Shown: positions 22,520 through 34,605 of the stretch, in pieces
Layout of the letters: every line of letters starts with the position of its first letter
Numbering within the stretch: the stretch's first letter is position 1
Assembly (NCBI GenBank): GCA_006538405.1
Contig: BJKQ01000005.1
Coordinates: 744,001 to 808,000, forward strand
Source of the DNA: Hansfordia pulvinata
Taxonomy: Eukaryota; Ascomycota; Sordariomycetes; Xylariales
Direction of reading: 5' to 3'
DNA length: 64,000 nt
Translations under genes and position numbers: made by a program
Notes under the pieces: model-generated
The model's database searches: none
What the model saw: the letters and a program-made list of their open reading frames with translations, nothing else
What the model was told of the DNA's origin: nothing

Positions 22520-22816
22520 ATGCCGGAATCCTCAGGCGACAAGAAAGGCGACTCGTCGTCAAACAACAACTCCGGAAGCCAGAAGGTGAGAGCATCCCCA
22601 TCCTCCTCTGTGCCTCGAACCCCCCTTGCCCCCTTTTCCCCCCTCATCCTCAGCCAGACAGACCGAAGATATCACCCCTTTCCCACACACAGGAACTGAA
22701 CCCCCTTTTACCAACAGGAGTCAAAGAAGACAAGCGCCGACAACTGGAAGTGCGGCTGCGGTCACTACAACGAGAGAGACCGCAAGCTGTGCAACGGTTG
22801 CGGGCGGCGCGGCTGA
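22520..22816 (+). CDS. 54-residue RanBP2-type zinc-finger protein (CxC variant)
   Basis: Two exons (22520-22585 and 22718-22816; intron GTGAGA...CAACAG, phase 0) encode 54 residues. The N-terminal 30 residues are hydrophilic and Ser/Asn/Lys-rich. The C-terminal 23 form a single zinc finger, WKCGCGHYNERDRKLCNGCG. This follows the RanBP2/NZF pattern (W-x-C ... C-x3-N-x6-C-x2-C), except that the first pair is CxC instead of Cx2-4C. RanBP2 fingers bind single-stranded RNA or ubiquitin; which applies cannot be decided, though no TF or MP ubiquitin dipeptide is seen. The conserved Trp and Asn, good splice sites, an upstream TATA and a stop right after the finger support a real gene. Its small size makes it easy to miss. 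Confidence 0.8.
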
Positions 22817-23619
22817 GCTTCTCCCTCCGACCGACCTTGTCTCCCCCCGGCTGACGGGAGGGGGACGGACACCATGAAGCGCAGCTCTCGACAAGGCCTT
22901 TGGTTTTTTTCTTTTCGGGAGTTGGTACTGGGGTTTAGATGGGGCGCGCGGTGTACCCGGTAGACTGGGCTTGTTGCTTTTCTCCCTCTTTCCTGTATGA
23001 GTATAACACAAGTTTCGCTGGCTCTGTACAAGTTCGAATGCGGGCGCGGTGGCGCCTGGGCGTTCCTTTCTCGGGCCAGGCGAAGCCCCTGCGCGATGCC
23101 GGCGTTTGGGTTGGGAGACAATGACGATGACACCTGATTTCAGAGAGAGCCCATGTCTTGAGTAGCCCGTGAGGTGTAATTAAAGGCGTGAATGAAGGTT
23201 GGTCCTTTCCACTGCCACTGGCTCCATGAGGGGCGTGTGAAACCTACTTGGCTGTTACTGTGGTTTGTATCGGCTGCGGATGCATGGCTTGCCAAGATTG
23301 GTGGAACTCTGGGGCATCGATCTCGCGTGACAAACCAGCCGTTGGCGGAAGATGTAGAACCCACTACTCTGCTGGCCACTCGTGCATGCCATCATTAGTT
23401 ACAGTCAGATGTTGTATGTGCATTGGGGGTGAAGTATGTACTGGCTTCCTGGCTATGTACATGGGGCCGATGTTAACTGCGATCTCTATGCAAGATGAAA
23501 AGGGGTATCTCTTAAGCAATCGGTCTTTTCAACTTTCTCCTCGTCGCTCAACAAGCCTATCTCTCTTAAATTCAATCGTATTAAGCTTTAGTCGTGTGGA
23601 ATTCTGTCGTCTCCCGCGT
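22817..23619. other. Convergent intergenic region
   Basis: The 3' ends of the zinc-finger gene (+) and ALG7 (-) meet here. No other gene is seen. Confidence 0.6.
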
Positions 23620-25143
23620 TTAAAAGATTTGCCTCGTGCTCAGGTTGTCCTCCCTGAAGACCAAGAGAGCAAGCTTGTGGCGGACCAGCAGACCGAAAAG
23701 GCCGACGACGATCTGCATCAGGGTGATCTCGACGGCGAGACGGTCCTCGCGCAAGGGCCCGCGCCAGACGAGCCACAGGTTCAGGATGGTCAGGTTGCTG
23801 GTCTCGCGGATGCGGCCCTGGGCGTCCTCGTTCAGACGGAGCAGCCGCAGGCGGGCCAGCAGACGCAGAGCCGCCGCGATGACGGGGCGGGGTTGGCGGT
23901 CGGGCTCCCAGACGGTGTAACTGGGCTCGAGCAGGCCCGAGCGGGCGTTGAAGCGGGGCAGCCGGTGGCGGGGGCAAGGGATGAGGGCGAAGAGCTGCGG
24001 GACGCTGTAGAGGAAGTTGAAGATCTGGGGCAGCAGCAGCAGGATCAGGGTCTTGGAGAAGTGGCCGAGGATGCTGACAACGACGAAGACCATCCCTGCA
24101 AAGTAGCAGTACGTGTCGCCGACAAAGACACGGGCCGGGTACCAGTTGTGGGCGAGCAGGGCGAGGCTGACACCGAGGAAGGGCAGCAGGAAGTAGAGGG
24201 AGAAGAGGTGCGAGTCGGTTGCGGGGTGGGGATAGTCGGTCCGCAAATACAGCAAGTCGTTGAGGACGAGGAGGCCGGCAATGGCGACACTCTGAGCGAC
24301 CTCGATGCCGTTGATCCCCGCCAGGATGTTGATGCTATTGGGGCTGAAGATGCACAGGGCGGCCATGTAGGCGTAGTAGAGGAAGCCGAGGTCGAGCAGC
24401 TCCCGCCCGACGAGGGGCTGGAGCACAGTGGGCAGGACGATGGAGGTGACGCCAAAGTCGACAAAGTAGACCACCAGCAGGGGGATGGAGGCGAACGCGG
24501 GAATGAAGAATTTGTGGCGCCACCGGATGTCGAACAGGTCGTCGCCAAAGCCGAGGATGGTGATGGAGTGGAGAGAGATGATGGCCGAGAGGAAGGAGGC
24601 CAGCTGGGGAGACGTCAGTCTGATGGATGGACAGAGTACTGGGTGGCCGGGAGCCGCATGTACGTCTCAATGGGAGTTTACCTTTGTGTGTGGAAACCTG
24701 TGCAGCAGCCTCCCCTTGTGGACGTAGTCGGCGTTGAGGACGACGTCGCGGTTGCCTCCGCCGCTGGTGGCGACGACAATGTCCTTGTAGAAAGGGATGC
24801 AGATGAAGACGATGATGGCGAAGAGGTATACAACGGCGCAGATGGCGCCCATGCACTCGGGCAAGGGCTGCGAGTTGTTGACCTTGGACATGTCGCGACC
24901 CTTCAAGCCGGCGCGGATGAAGGTCGGGCCCAGCCAGCGGATCATGGCGTAGCTGGCCGCAAAGGCCAGGCCGCTGAAGCAGAGCGAGGCGACCAGCGGC
25001 GCGCCCTCGCCGGCCTCAAAGGTGCGGGCGAGAAGGGCGACGCAGGCCGCGGACAGGGCGGAGAGGGACCACGCCTCGGTGGTGCTCAGGACTGCGGATG
25101 CGGGACCCGGTGCGGGCGTTTTGGAGGTGGTTGTGCCGGCCAT
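23620..25143 (-). CDS. ALG7: UDP-GlcNAc:dolichyl-phosphate GlcNAc-1-P transferase
   Basis: Alg7 (DPAGT1) catalyses the first step of N-glycan assembly, moving GlcNAc-1-phosphate from UDP-GlcNAc to dolichyl phosphate on the cytosolic face of the ER; it is the target of tunicamycin and is essential in yeast. Exons 25143-24682 and 24603-23620 (intron GTAAAC...CCCCAG, phase 0) give 481 residues, normal for the family. Landmarks are GRDMSKVN and PECMGA (about residues 85-105), FGDDLFDIRWRHK with the conserved aspartates (about 173-185), NSINILAGINGIE (243-255), and NWYPARVFVGDTYCYFAGM with the catalytic-loop aspartate (307-325). About ten hydrophobic membrane segments are visible. The frame is intact. 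I chose ATG 25143 because upstream in-frame sequence has no ATG. Confidence 0.97.
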
Positions 25144-27417
25144 CGTGAGGGCTGCGCGGTCATGGCGCAACGATCAGGCAGAGGAGACGAGACGTTAGGG
25201 CGAGCCGCTTTAGCAATGCGCCCGTCACTGTGCGGCCATTGGTCTCGAGAGGCGGGCGAATTGGCGACGGATGAGGCTATATCATCCACGATGTCGCGAG
25301 CGCGGCGTTGAGTGCTTTCACATGCAACGGACACGTGGAGGACGCGTCAGGAACCCGCCGCAGCCGCGACTGTGCGCAGTCAGCAGCGGTACCCTTGAGG
25401 TACATGTAGTGGGGAAGACGTTGGTGGGACGGACGACACGAGGGGCGCAGGCCCATGTATCTTTGCACTCCAATCTGCTCGGCTGAGACCTCTTGCGTGG
25501 CTCGGCGTGGCTTGGCTGACGACGGCCGCGCTGATAGACCCTCGAAGTCTCATATGTAGACGCATATACGAATAAGTACATGCAGGTACTCGCACATGCC
25601 TGGCCCTCGCCAGTCGGAACCTCAAAGTCGCTCTTGCGGATCTATGATGCGGCCTAATCTGCCGCTGTGCTGGATGGATCTTGATTGAGGTGTTGCTACA
25701 TTCGACAATAAGCACCGACGGAGGGGTATTCGAGATTGATGCGTTCTGCGTTCCCGACCGTTCCCGAAATTGGTGCGAATGGACAGCTCCAGTCCAGATT
25801 CCAGATTCAGGAACCTACGGTTGTCGCGAGACTCAAAATCATGAAGAAGCCAACGCCTCTCAAGCGCCCATTTGCTCACATCTGAACATCGTTCGCGCCA
25901 ACGCGTACCTGGTGCACCCACAAATGCGAAGCGCGAGCCCGCAAGAAGCCCGAAGGCGAGCAAGGATGGCGTGGGGTGCATGCAAATACTTGCTCGTCAG
26001 GAGGACTGTTCCAATGGTTCGCCCGTCTTCGGCTTAATTTGCGGACCTTGACGGAGCCTCCACCAAATCTGACGACTTCCACTGCGACGTTCGCAAACGT
26101 TTGCTTCCTAAGGACAGCATTGCACCGGCACTGATCGATCCCACGAGCACATGCATATAGGTAGTCGTCTTGATCTCACTGGCATGGGCAGAACACTCAT
26201 ACGAGTGCAGAGTGCTATCAGAGACAGGCCACAAGTTGTCCGCCATGTGGTAGTGCTCCGGAACGAGCCAGAAAGCTTGTCCCTGCCAGTCTCGCCAGGA
26301 TCACGGAGCCTCAGGACTTGGCGGTCCCTGCTCCGCACATCGGAGCCTTGAGCAGTCGACCCGTCGAGATTTTCGACGAGCAGGGAGAACAGACCCGGCC
26401 AAAGCACCGTCGGGTACAACGGGTGAAACGGGAACGACCCGAGCGTCTGCTTCACCAAAGGTGCGCGCCAAGCAAGACCAGGCCCAAGCTCCACTTGAGA
26501 GTCTTGGCATCGCTCGTTGTTTATCGTCGTGTGGGAGGTGTCATTTTTTCCCCTTGGTCGCGCGCGATGCAAATACTCGTACAGTCGTCGTCGAGGCCGA
26601 GGGGCGAAGATTGGGGCCGCGAGGGAATGACGTTACGTTAGTGGATTGAACTCGGACGGCGCCCTGTCAAAACAACAATCAGAAGAGAACGGGCAAGCGG
26701 AAGTGGCATTCGACGTAAAGGCAAAGATCGACTGAATCGTGGTTGGTTCATTGGTGTTTGCTGATTCGGCTTTGCGAGCTGGTGCGACGCACGAATGATT
26801 GGCATGTCAGTTCGTCCACGAGGATCGTACCCCGTCCCGTAGTAGAGAAAGGCGGCTGGCTGAAAGGAAGGCATCTCGTGGCTCGCGCTTCGCGTTTGGC
26901 AGGGCTGCGGCTGAGAGCGAGTCACGTCTTGTTTTGGATGGCTCCCACAGTGTACTCGTAGTACTTTTCCTCTTGGCGGCGCCAGCGAGACCGGAATCCA
27001 CTTATCTGTTGTCGAGGCGCCGGCGGAATGAGCAGGACTCCACTCTCGCCGTCGCGGCAGGCGCGATCTGCCGGGGGACGCTACGGCGCTATTGTGCTGC
27101 TCACGGGGCGCTCGAGGTCGGCCCCGCTTTTCGAGGCTCGCCCGGTCCGTTGGATTCTCGACCTTCACTTCGAGATAAACACAACCCTGCCCCTCCGCTG
27201 CCCCGGCTGAACGGAGCCTGCTCACGACGCCCTTTTGACCGAGAATTACCGAAACGTACGATATATATCATGCCGCCATGGGTCTGCAATGGCGCCAAGA
27301 TGCCATGCATCAGGGCTGTCGCGGCTTGGGCGTCCTTGATATCTTGACTGCGACTGCTTCTGTCATATACATTCACCACACCATCTTCCTCTCGTCTTGA
27401 GAACACGGGCTGGCTGG
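25144..27417. other. Divergent intergenic region ALG7 / MFS transporter
   Basis: A shared 2.3-kb divergent region. It includes TACTCGTA copies (26574, 26953) and ATATATAT at 27261. No ATG frame of coding character was found. Confidence 0.55.
27261..27268 (+). promoter_or_regulatory. Possible TATA element of the first MFS gene
   Basis: ATATATAT lies 150 to 220 bases upstream of the two candidate start codons (27418, 27484). Confidence 0.3.
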
Positions 27418-29346
27418 ATGAATCTGTATATGCCGGCTGGGGTGAGTCCTACTCGGATAGGCCAGCAACAAGACGACGACATCATGCAACGGCCCGCGGT
27501 ACACTCTCCGGCGGCCACGCCCAGGGCATCGCGTGAGCATGCTCGTCCCACATCCGCGGACCCTGTCAACACCACAGGTCCGGTCGACGAAATCAACGCG
27601 GCCGCTCAGAGCAGCTCGACCCTGCATAACGATGTGCAGCTCGACACCAACCTGCCGTACCGAACCCTCAACGACGACGCCAGATTGGACGAGTTCCAGC
27701 GCGAGACCAAGACCGGCGCCATCCCCGGCCCTCTCGAGCCGGACCACAAGAGCCACTACCAGCTCGTCACCTTTGTCGAGAACGACCCCGAGAATCCCAA
27801 GAACTGGTCCAAGGCTTTCAAGTGGTACATCACCATGGTCGTGGCCCTAACCTGCTTTGTGGTCGCCCTCGCCTCTGCCGTCATCACCCCGGACATTGCT
27901 GGAACGGCGGAAGAATTTGGCGTCTCGGAGGAGGTCGGCCTGCTGACCATCACGGTATTCGTGGTGGGCTTCGGTGTCGGCCCCATGGTTTTCGCGCCTC
28001 TTTCCGAGGTGTACGGCCGTCGCATCATCTACGGCTCGACGCTGCTGCTTGCCGTCATCTTCATCATCCCGTGCGCTTTGGCTCCCAACATTGGTGTTCT
28101 GATCGCCTTCCGCCTGCTGGATGGTATCGCTTTCTCCGCGCCCATGACGCTTGTGGGTGGCACCCTGGCTGATCTCTGGCGGAACGAGGAGCGCGGTGTT
28201 CCCATGGCTGCCTTCAGCGCGGCGCCTTTCATCGGTCCTGCGAGTGAGTGCATCCATCTTTTTCTCAGATCTTGACCACGCCCGCTAATCTCGAGTCCAG
28301 TCGGTCCCCTCATCGGCGGCTACCTTGCGGACGCGACAGGCTGGCGGTGGCTGTACTGGATCCAGCTCATCTTTGCCGGCATCGTCTGGATCCTCATCAC
28401 CTTCACTGTCCCCGAGACCTACGCCCCGACTATCCTTTTGCGACGCGCCAGGAAGATGAGGAAGGAGACGGGCCAGACAGACCACGTCACTGAACAGGAG
28501 CTGGACAAGCGCCCGATGAAGGAGAGGCTGACCGTCTTCATGATCCGGCCGTTCCAGCTCCTGTTTGGCGAGCTCATTGTGTTTCTGATCTCGTTGTACA
28601 TGTCGGTCCTGTACGGACTCCTCTACATGTTCTTTGTCGCGTTCCCCATCATCTACCAGAAGGGCAAGGGCTGGGACCCCGGCCAGACTGGCCTGATGTT
28701 TATCCCGCTGGCCGTGGGGGTCGTCATGTCGGCATTCTGCTCTCCGTGGGTCAACAAGCACTACTTGACGCTCGTGCAGAAGCACCACGGCAAGCCGCCG
28801 GCCGAGGCTCGCCTCATCCCCATGATGCTCTCCTGCTGGTTCATCCCGATCGGGCTGTTCATCTTCGCCTGGACGTCCTTCCCCGAAGTCTCGTATGCGG
28901 GGCCGATGATGGGCGGGTGGTGCGTCGGGTTCGGCTTCATCTTCCTGTACAACTCGGCCAACAACTACCTGGTCGACAGCTACCAGCACCAGGCGGCGAG
29001 TGCGCTGGCCGCGAAGACGTTTATCCGATCGTTCTGGGGTGCCGCTGTGGTGCTGTTCACGGAGCAGATGTACGACCGGCTTGGATATCAGTGGGCCTCG
29101 ACGTTGATGGCGTTCATCGGGCTTGCGTGCTGCCTGATCCCGTTCCTGTTCTGGCGTTACGGGGCGCGGATCCGGAAGCGCAGCAAGTACGCATTCGGCG
29201 GGGATGACGCGGAGACGGAGGCGTCGGAGCTCGACGACGTGGAGAAGCAGAAGCAGTCGGCTCAGGCTCGGGTGCAGGCGCAAGATCAGCAACACGCTGA
29301 CATGGAGGACCTGAGGAGGGCCGAAAGCTACGTGAGAAACCCGTGA
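27418..29346 (+). CDS. MFS transporter, DHA1 (drug/polyamine:H+ antiporter) family
   Basis: A proton-coupled exporter of the 12-TM DHA1 group (TPO/FLR-like), plasma membrane. Exon 1 ends at 28243 and exon 2 starts at 28301 (57-nt intron GTGAGT...TCCAG, with CTAATC before it). This yields 623 residues from ATG 27418 or 601 from ATG 27484; the second has a better start context and I slightly prefer it. A polar N-terminus leads to the family hallmark DPENPKNWSKAFKW. Motif A is FAPLSEVYGRRI after helix 2. The antiporter motif C is FIGPAIGPLIGGYLAD, created exactly across the splice junction. The long central loop carries KRPMKERL. The tail is charged and Gln-rich. The substrate cannot be predicted. 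A second DHA1 gene lies 2.8 kb downstream on the same strand, but the two are not close copies. Confidence 0.93.
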
Positions 29347-32162
29347 GGCCGCACGGCTTCAGATGAGAAAAGTGAAGGGTGGATTGCAGAGGGCTCTCGA
29401 GAGTATTGTGATGACAGTGGAAGGGCATCTATTTCGATGCATGGAGTTGGAGCTGGAGTTAGCGCCTGATAGATTGATAGAAACCCAAATTTGTTGCAGA
29501 ATCCGTCGAAATCGAGTCTCCCGTCGTTAATTACAGGTACGAGTATCAGCCGTTCGGCCATGATACCTCATCCCGGAGCTCCATATCTGCCTACGCACGA
29601 GTACTCGTACATCGACGTGAGGAAAACATTTGCGTGTGACCCACCAGAGCATTGTGCGCGCCCCCACCGAGGAACATTGTGCCTGGACCCCTGTCGGCAT
29701 GGATATGAGCTACGGCCCGAAGGGACAGCCGCCGTGCCTACGGAGCCACGGAGCCTCCAGAACAAGAGGCTATTGAAGATTCGGCAGGTTCTTTCGGGTG
29801 CGATTATTTTGGGCAAGCCCTTTTGGGGCGCTCCCCACTGCGGGGGCGTCGTCCAGCCGCTCAGCTCATCCTACGAGTATATTGACTACTCAGCCGGGCA
29901 CCTCGGGGGCATGTCGGGTTGTGCCGTGCCTGCGAGTATGAGTACTCGTATCCGTACCTAATAGCTCATATCATCTCTTCCAGAAAATGCCCGAGCGGCG
30001 GCAAGGCGCGAGATTCCGCGGCCAGCCAATCTGCAGAGTGCATGTACCCGCATGGGGCACGGGCATCTGTCAGAAGGCGCCCTCCATTCAGGAATCCCCA
30101 AGTTGCTGCAGGGCCTTTTTTCCCTTGCCGGGGTGGCAGGCAGGGGTGCCGCGGTCCAGTCAAAGTCGATCACCCCATCGCCACGGAGCGAAGTGGCGCT
30201 GCAGGCCCGGCAAATTGACACTCATTTGCGGGTGTCGAGAATGAGCACCTAACCTTTGAGTTAGGGTTGTGAACGCTCGTACGAGTTCCCGCGCCGTGCC
30301 TCCTACCGTGCACTCGCAGGTCCAGCGTTATAGGAAGGGGAGGGAGCGGGAGGTGGCTTACTCAGGTACGAGTAGATCAGGTCCGGGGCGTGTAGTCCTC
30401 ACATCGTGGTTGTCACGTCGTGTCCACGGGTGTGTCCAATGTCACCCGGTTTGGTCGACTCATTAGGTTGCTTGCTATTGAAAAGTACCTACAGGAGGTA
30501 GGTTTCCGTGAAAACGCCCGTCGCGGTGCGGGAAGGCGGCAGAAAGTCGCGAGCGCGAGGCTAGCACGATTGTGTATTAGTCGGGCGGGCGGGCTGAGAG
30601 TGCGCGTACGCGTACGGCCTCTGCACCCGCAGGCGCCGATCCCCCTCTTCCTCCCCGTGCCCTCTCGGGCCGCAAATAATCGTCTCCGGAGAGGGAGGGC
30701 GGGTAACTGGCGGCAAGGCATGATGCGCCTGGCTTGGCCGCGCTCTGTTGACGTTGACACTGACATTGGCGTGCCATGGTTGACCGGGCACTGCCGGTGT
30801 CTCGTCGTGTTCGTGGACAAGACAGTACAAGACCAGGCTGCTGTCGGACATTCCAAAGCCCTGCGGTGAACAGATATTGAAGAGTACCTACCTTAGGTAG
30901 GTATGCGTCGCCATAAGGTACGAGTCCCCCTCTTGAATGATCACGATAACCGAACAAATGGAGTCTATCTGTACTCCGCATGCAGGCCTTGAGATGGCGC
31001 CAGTTTTGGCGTCCCCCGCGCCGGGACCTGGAAGGGCTGGCTGCTCACCGCATACTCCGTTTTTTCGAAGCCGGCGCGAGGAAGAACAGAACGGAGCCAC
31101 GGAGCCCGTGGCTTTAGCCTACGATCAGCATGGCGCCTCCGCTAGCTCTCGGGTCAGTGTCTCTTCCTTGCGCTGGCTCACCCACCCCTGCCGACTCATG
31201 CACATGGCAGCGCAGCTCTCCGCAGGCACGCGCGACTGCACGACAGGGGGGAGCTTGATTACTCGGGGACTCCACAGTACGGGGTACGAGTGGTAGTAGC
31301 GCTAGTGAATGACAGTAGCTACCTACTCGTAATACGGAGCCATCTCTTTGATTAGCTGCAGTTCTCCTCGAGATCAGACGGCGTCTTTCCGCATGGGGGG
31401 AGGGGGCACCATTGGACGACATGACGAGGGACCAGCACGGGGACAGCCACGGGGAAACCGGGTAGTATGTGATGGCCGCAGTAGACGAGTACGGAGTAGT
31501 TGGCAGCTGTAGTCTCGTAGTCGGGTAGTAGTGGGAGCAAGCCACGCACGGCGGCTTTCGGATTTCGCGACTACCGACGGGACTGACAAGACAGGAAACG
31601 AAACACTGTCGTTGTTTCGTCGGTCGGTCGTGATGGTGACCGTCGACTCAATCCCCCCCTACCTCATAAAAGTACCTACCGTGCCACGTGCGTGCCTACC
31701 TGTACCTCGCTCTTTCCAATATATCTGATTCCCTCAGCCCTCTCCATCGCACCTTCCTGTCTCGTCTCTTTGCGCCCACCTCTCACCAACATAGAAAATA
31801 TCTACCTGTAAGGTAGGTGTACCATTGGAAAGGACGACCCGCCCGCCTGCTGAGCTTCCCGTCGGCACCGACTTTGCCTTTAAAGGCTGCAGTGCCATCG
31901 CCCAACCCCACCACCACCCAACTCAAGCTCTCCCCAGCCAGCTCCCGACCTTGCGCCCTCCTCCACCAACCCGGATTCTGAGCCCCGCGAGACCCGAAGC
32001 CGCGATCGCCCAGTGCGGAGCGCAACGAGGCGCGGAGCTCGACTCGAGAGAGCCGTCCGCGACCGCAGAGAAGGAAACACCTTGGACCGCGTGATAAAAC
32101 CTCGGCGCAAAGAGAACAGAGAAGAAGAGAGAGGGGGAAATAAGGCAGAAGGGAAGAAAAAG
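29347..32162. other. Intergenic region rich in the TACTCGTA word
   Basis: Six copies of TACTCGTA/TACGAGTA (29538, 29602, 29872, 29943, 30367, 31324) and a near-palindrome TACCTACCTTAGGTAGGTA (30885-30903) lie here. The last 360 bases are the leader of the second MFS gene. No supported gene. Confidence 0.6.
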
Positions 32163-33965
32163 ATGGCGTCGTCCAGCAGCGAGAAGCACGCCCAGGCTGC
32201 TCCGGCTCCTGGGTCGCCGGTGGACCATGACCTGGATATCGAAAAGGCCGAGAGAGACGAAGCCGGCATGGCCACTCCGCTGGCCGAGAGGGACGACTGC
32301 TTGGCCCAGGTAAGCCCCTTCTACTGTCTACCATCCATCTACCTGCTCAACAACAGCCCACCCCGGCCCTCGGCGAGCAGAGGTTTGCTGACGCAGTGCA
32401 ATCGACAGGGCTCCCTCCACCAGGTCCCCTCGGTGGGCAGTGTGCTGAGCAGGAAGAGCAAGCTGTCCAAGATCCTCAGCAAGGCCAGCGGCATCGGCGG
32501 CGCGCCGCGTGGAGGCCGGCTGCCCCCCGCGCTGCACCCGGTGACGGACCTGGACGCCGGCGTCGTCGGCTGGGAGGGCCAGGACGACCCGCGCATGCCG
32601 CTCAACTACGGCGCCGCCCTCAAGTGGTGGATCGTCTCGTCCATCGCCCTCTTCACCTTCATGTCCCCGCTGTCCTCGTCCATCCTTGCGCCCGCCATCA
32701 GCGCCATCAACGCCGACTTTGGCAACACCAACGAGACCAAGGGCGCCTTCCCCGTCAGCATCTTCCTGCTGGGCTACGCCGTCGGCCCCTTGTTCCTGTC
32801 GCCCCTGTCCGAGATCTACGGCCGCCGCTGGGTCATCCACATCTCCAACGCCTTCTTCTGCTGCTGGCACGTCGGCTGCGCCCTGGCCCCCTCCCTCGAA
32901 TCGCTCATCGTCTTCCGCTTCCTGTCCGGCGTCGGCGGCAGCGCCTGCCTAACCCTCGGCGGCGCCGTCATCGGCGACATGTTCCCCGTCGAGCAGCGCG
33001 GCGTCGCCCTGTCCATCTGGACCCTCGGGCCCTTGCTGGGGCCCAGCATCGGCCCCATCGTCGGCGCCATCTTGGCCGGCACCATCGGCTGGCGCTGGTC
33101 CCCCTGGATCGTGCTGATCGCCTCGGCGCTCGTGACGGCGGGCCTGGTCGTCCTGCTGCCCGAGACGAACCACAAGGTCATCATCAAGCTCAAGGCGCGG
33201 CGCCTGGAGCGCGAGGCCGGCAAGCCCGCGGGCGCGCTGCGCAGCTGCTACGACACGGACGAGAGCCTGGCCTTGACGCAGTGGGCGGTGCTGCGCCGCG
33301 GCCTCGTCCGCCCGCTCAAGATGCTGGTCCTGTCGCCCATGATCCTCAGCCAGTCCGTCTACATCTCATTCGTCTACGGCACCATCTACCTCATGTACAA
33401 CAGCGTGCCCGAGACGTTGACCAACGTATACCAGTGGGACCCCATCCTGACGGGTCTGTCGTTCCTGTCGCTGGCCGCCGGCTACCTCGTCGGGCTCGCC
33501 CTCTTCTCCTACCTGTCTGACAGCACCGTCGTCCGCCTGACCCGCGCCAACGGCGGCGTCTTCGAGCCCGAAATGCGTCTGCCTATGACGCTGTGGTTCG
33601 CACTGGTCACCCCCGTCACCTTCTTCTGGTACGGCTGGACCGCCGAGTACCGCATTCACTGGATCGTGCCCATCATTGGCATCTTCCCTCTGGGCTTTGG
33701 CATCATCGGCATCTGGATGTCGACTCAGGCCTACCTGATCGACGCCTACCCGGATTATTCAGCCTCAGCGCTCGCCGCCTTCACCGTCCTGCGCAGCGTC
33801 ATCGCCGCCTTCCTGCCCCTCGCGGGCCCGGCTCTCTTCTCCTCCCTCGGCCTGGGGTGGGGCAGCTCCGTCCTCGGCTTCATCTGCTTCGCCATGATCC
33901 CCGTCCCCGCTCTCATCTACCGCTACGGCGCGCGTCTGAGGAAGCGCTTCCCCGTCAATTTGTGA
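32163..33965 (+). CDS. MFS transporter, DHA1 family
   Basis: A 12-TM proton-coupled transporter. ATG 32163 (AAGATGG context) starts a frame that is open to 33965. I remove a 99-nt intron (32310-32408, GTAAGC...GACAG with TGCTGAC branch), whose length is divisible by three and which has no stop, so 567 residues if spliced and 600 if retained. Motifs are MPLNYGAALKWWIV before helix 1, motif A FLSPLSEIYGRRWVIH, motif C LGPLLGPSIGPIVGAILAG with WRWSPW, and GVFEPEMRLP plus an IGIWMSTQAYLIDAYP helix in the second half. The FEPE(M/Y)RLP signature is typical of fungal DHA1 proteins related to polyamine and drug exporters. The frame is intact, unlike several other genes in the window. Confidence 0.94.
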   Translation: MASSSSEKHAQAAPAPGSPVDHDLDIEKAERDEAGMATPLAERDDCLAQVSPFYCLPSIYLLNNSPPRPSASRGLLTQCNRQGSLHQVPSVGSVLSRKSKLSKILSKASGIGGAPRGGRLPPALHPVTDLDAGVVGWEGQDDPRMPLNYGAALKWWIVSSIALFTFMSPLSSSILAPAISAINADFGNTNETKGAFPVSIFLLGYAVGPLFLSPLSEIYGRRWVIHISNAFFCCWHVGCALAPSLESLIVFRFLSGVGGSACLTLGGAVIGDMFPVEQRGVALSIWTLGPLLGPSIGPIVGAILAGTIGWRWSPWIVLIASALVTAGLVVLLPETNHKVIIKLKARRLEREAGKPAGALRSCYDTDESLALTQWAVLRRGLVRPLKMLVLSPMILSQSVYISFVYGTIYLMYNSVPETLTNVYQWDPILTGLSFLSLAAGYLVGLALFSYLSDSTVVRLTRANGGVFEPEMRLPMTLWFALVTPVTFFWYGWTAEYRIHWIVPIIGIFPLGFGIIGIWMSTQAYLIDAYPDYSASALAAFTVLRSVIAAFLPLAGPALFSSLGLGWGSSVLGFICFAMIPVPALIYRYGARLRKRFPVNL

Positions 33966-34574
33966 GAAGGCAGACGGATCGGCTGTTGTCTTCCAATTCA
34001 GGTCACCAACGAAAAAGGGGAATTTTTTCTCTTGGTTCATCACTGACCTCTCTTGGAGAACCGCGGGCTGTCCTTTTTCGCGTTGTCATCTGCGAGACGG
34101 CAAGCCGAATATAATAAACAGGCCGATGGCCGCCGTCACAGCCTCAGAGAATGGTGAAATCGCACACTCATCCCGTCAGCCTAGCGGGGTTGCGGATCCC
34201 ACCTGGCTGTAGAGCCTGTAATAAGGCGAATGGGGCTGGCGAGGGGAAACCAAAAGCACGGCTTGTGGCAACAACACCTCGACGTGTGGCCAAGTCCCTC
34301 TTCTCCTCTCCCCGCCCCCTCCGAGAATCAGCGTGGCGCACGGATGCGCCACGTTCTGTCACCACGGTTGGTGGGAGTGGAGACGAGCAGAAGAGCTGAA
34401 GCCTGGTCGCCTTGTGTCTGATCTCGTCCTATGTAGTGGGACTGCAACATGTATGGGGGCCTGCTAATGCTTGTGCGGGTGGCAAGTGGCTAAAAAGGCG
34501 GAGGCGGAGGCGGGAGGCGGGAAGGAAAGCTGGCGGGAAGGAAAGCTGGCTTATTCTACTGTCTGCAACGCGCA

Positions 34575-34605
<31 letters not shown>

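Noticed and set aside
23248..25311. 687-codon open frame on the plus strand
   Set aside because: It lies antisense to ALG7. The frame is open because of the GC-rich codon use of ALG7; the protein has no recognisable domain.
27418..33965. Secondary-metabolite cluster around the two MFS transporters
   Set aside because: No synthase, synthetase, terpene cyclase, P450 or pathway regulator lies between or beside them.
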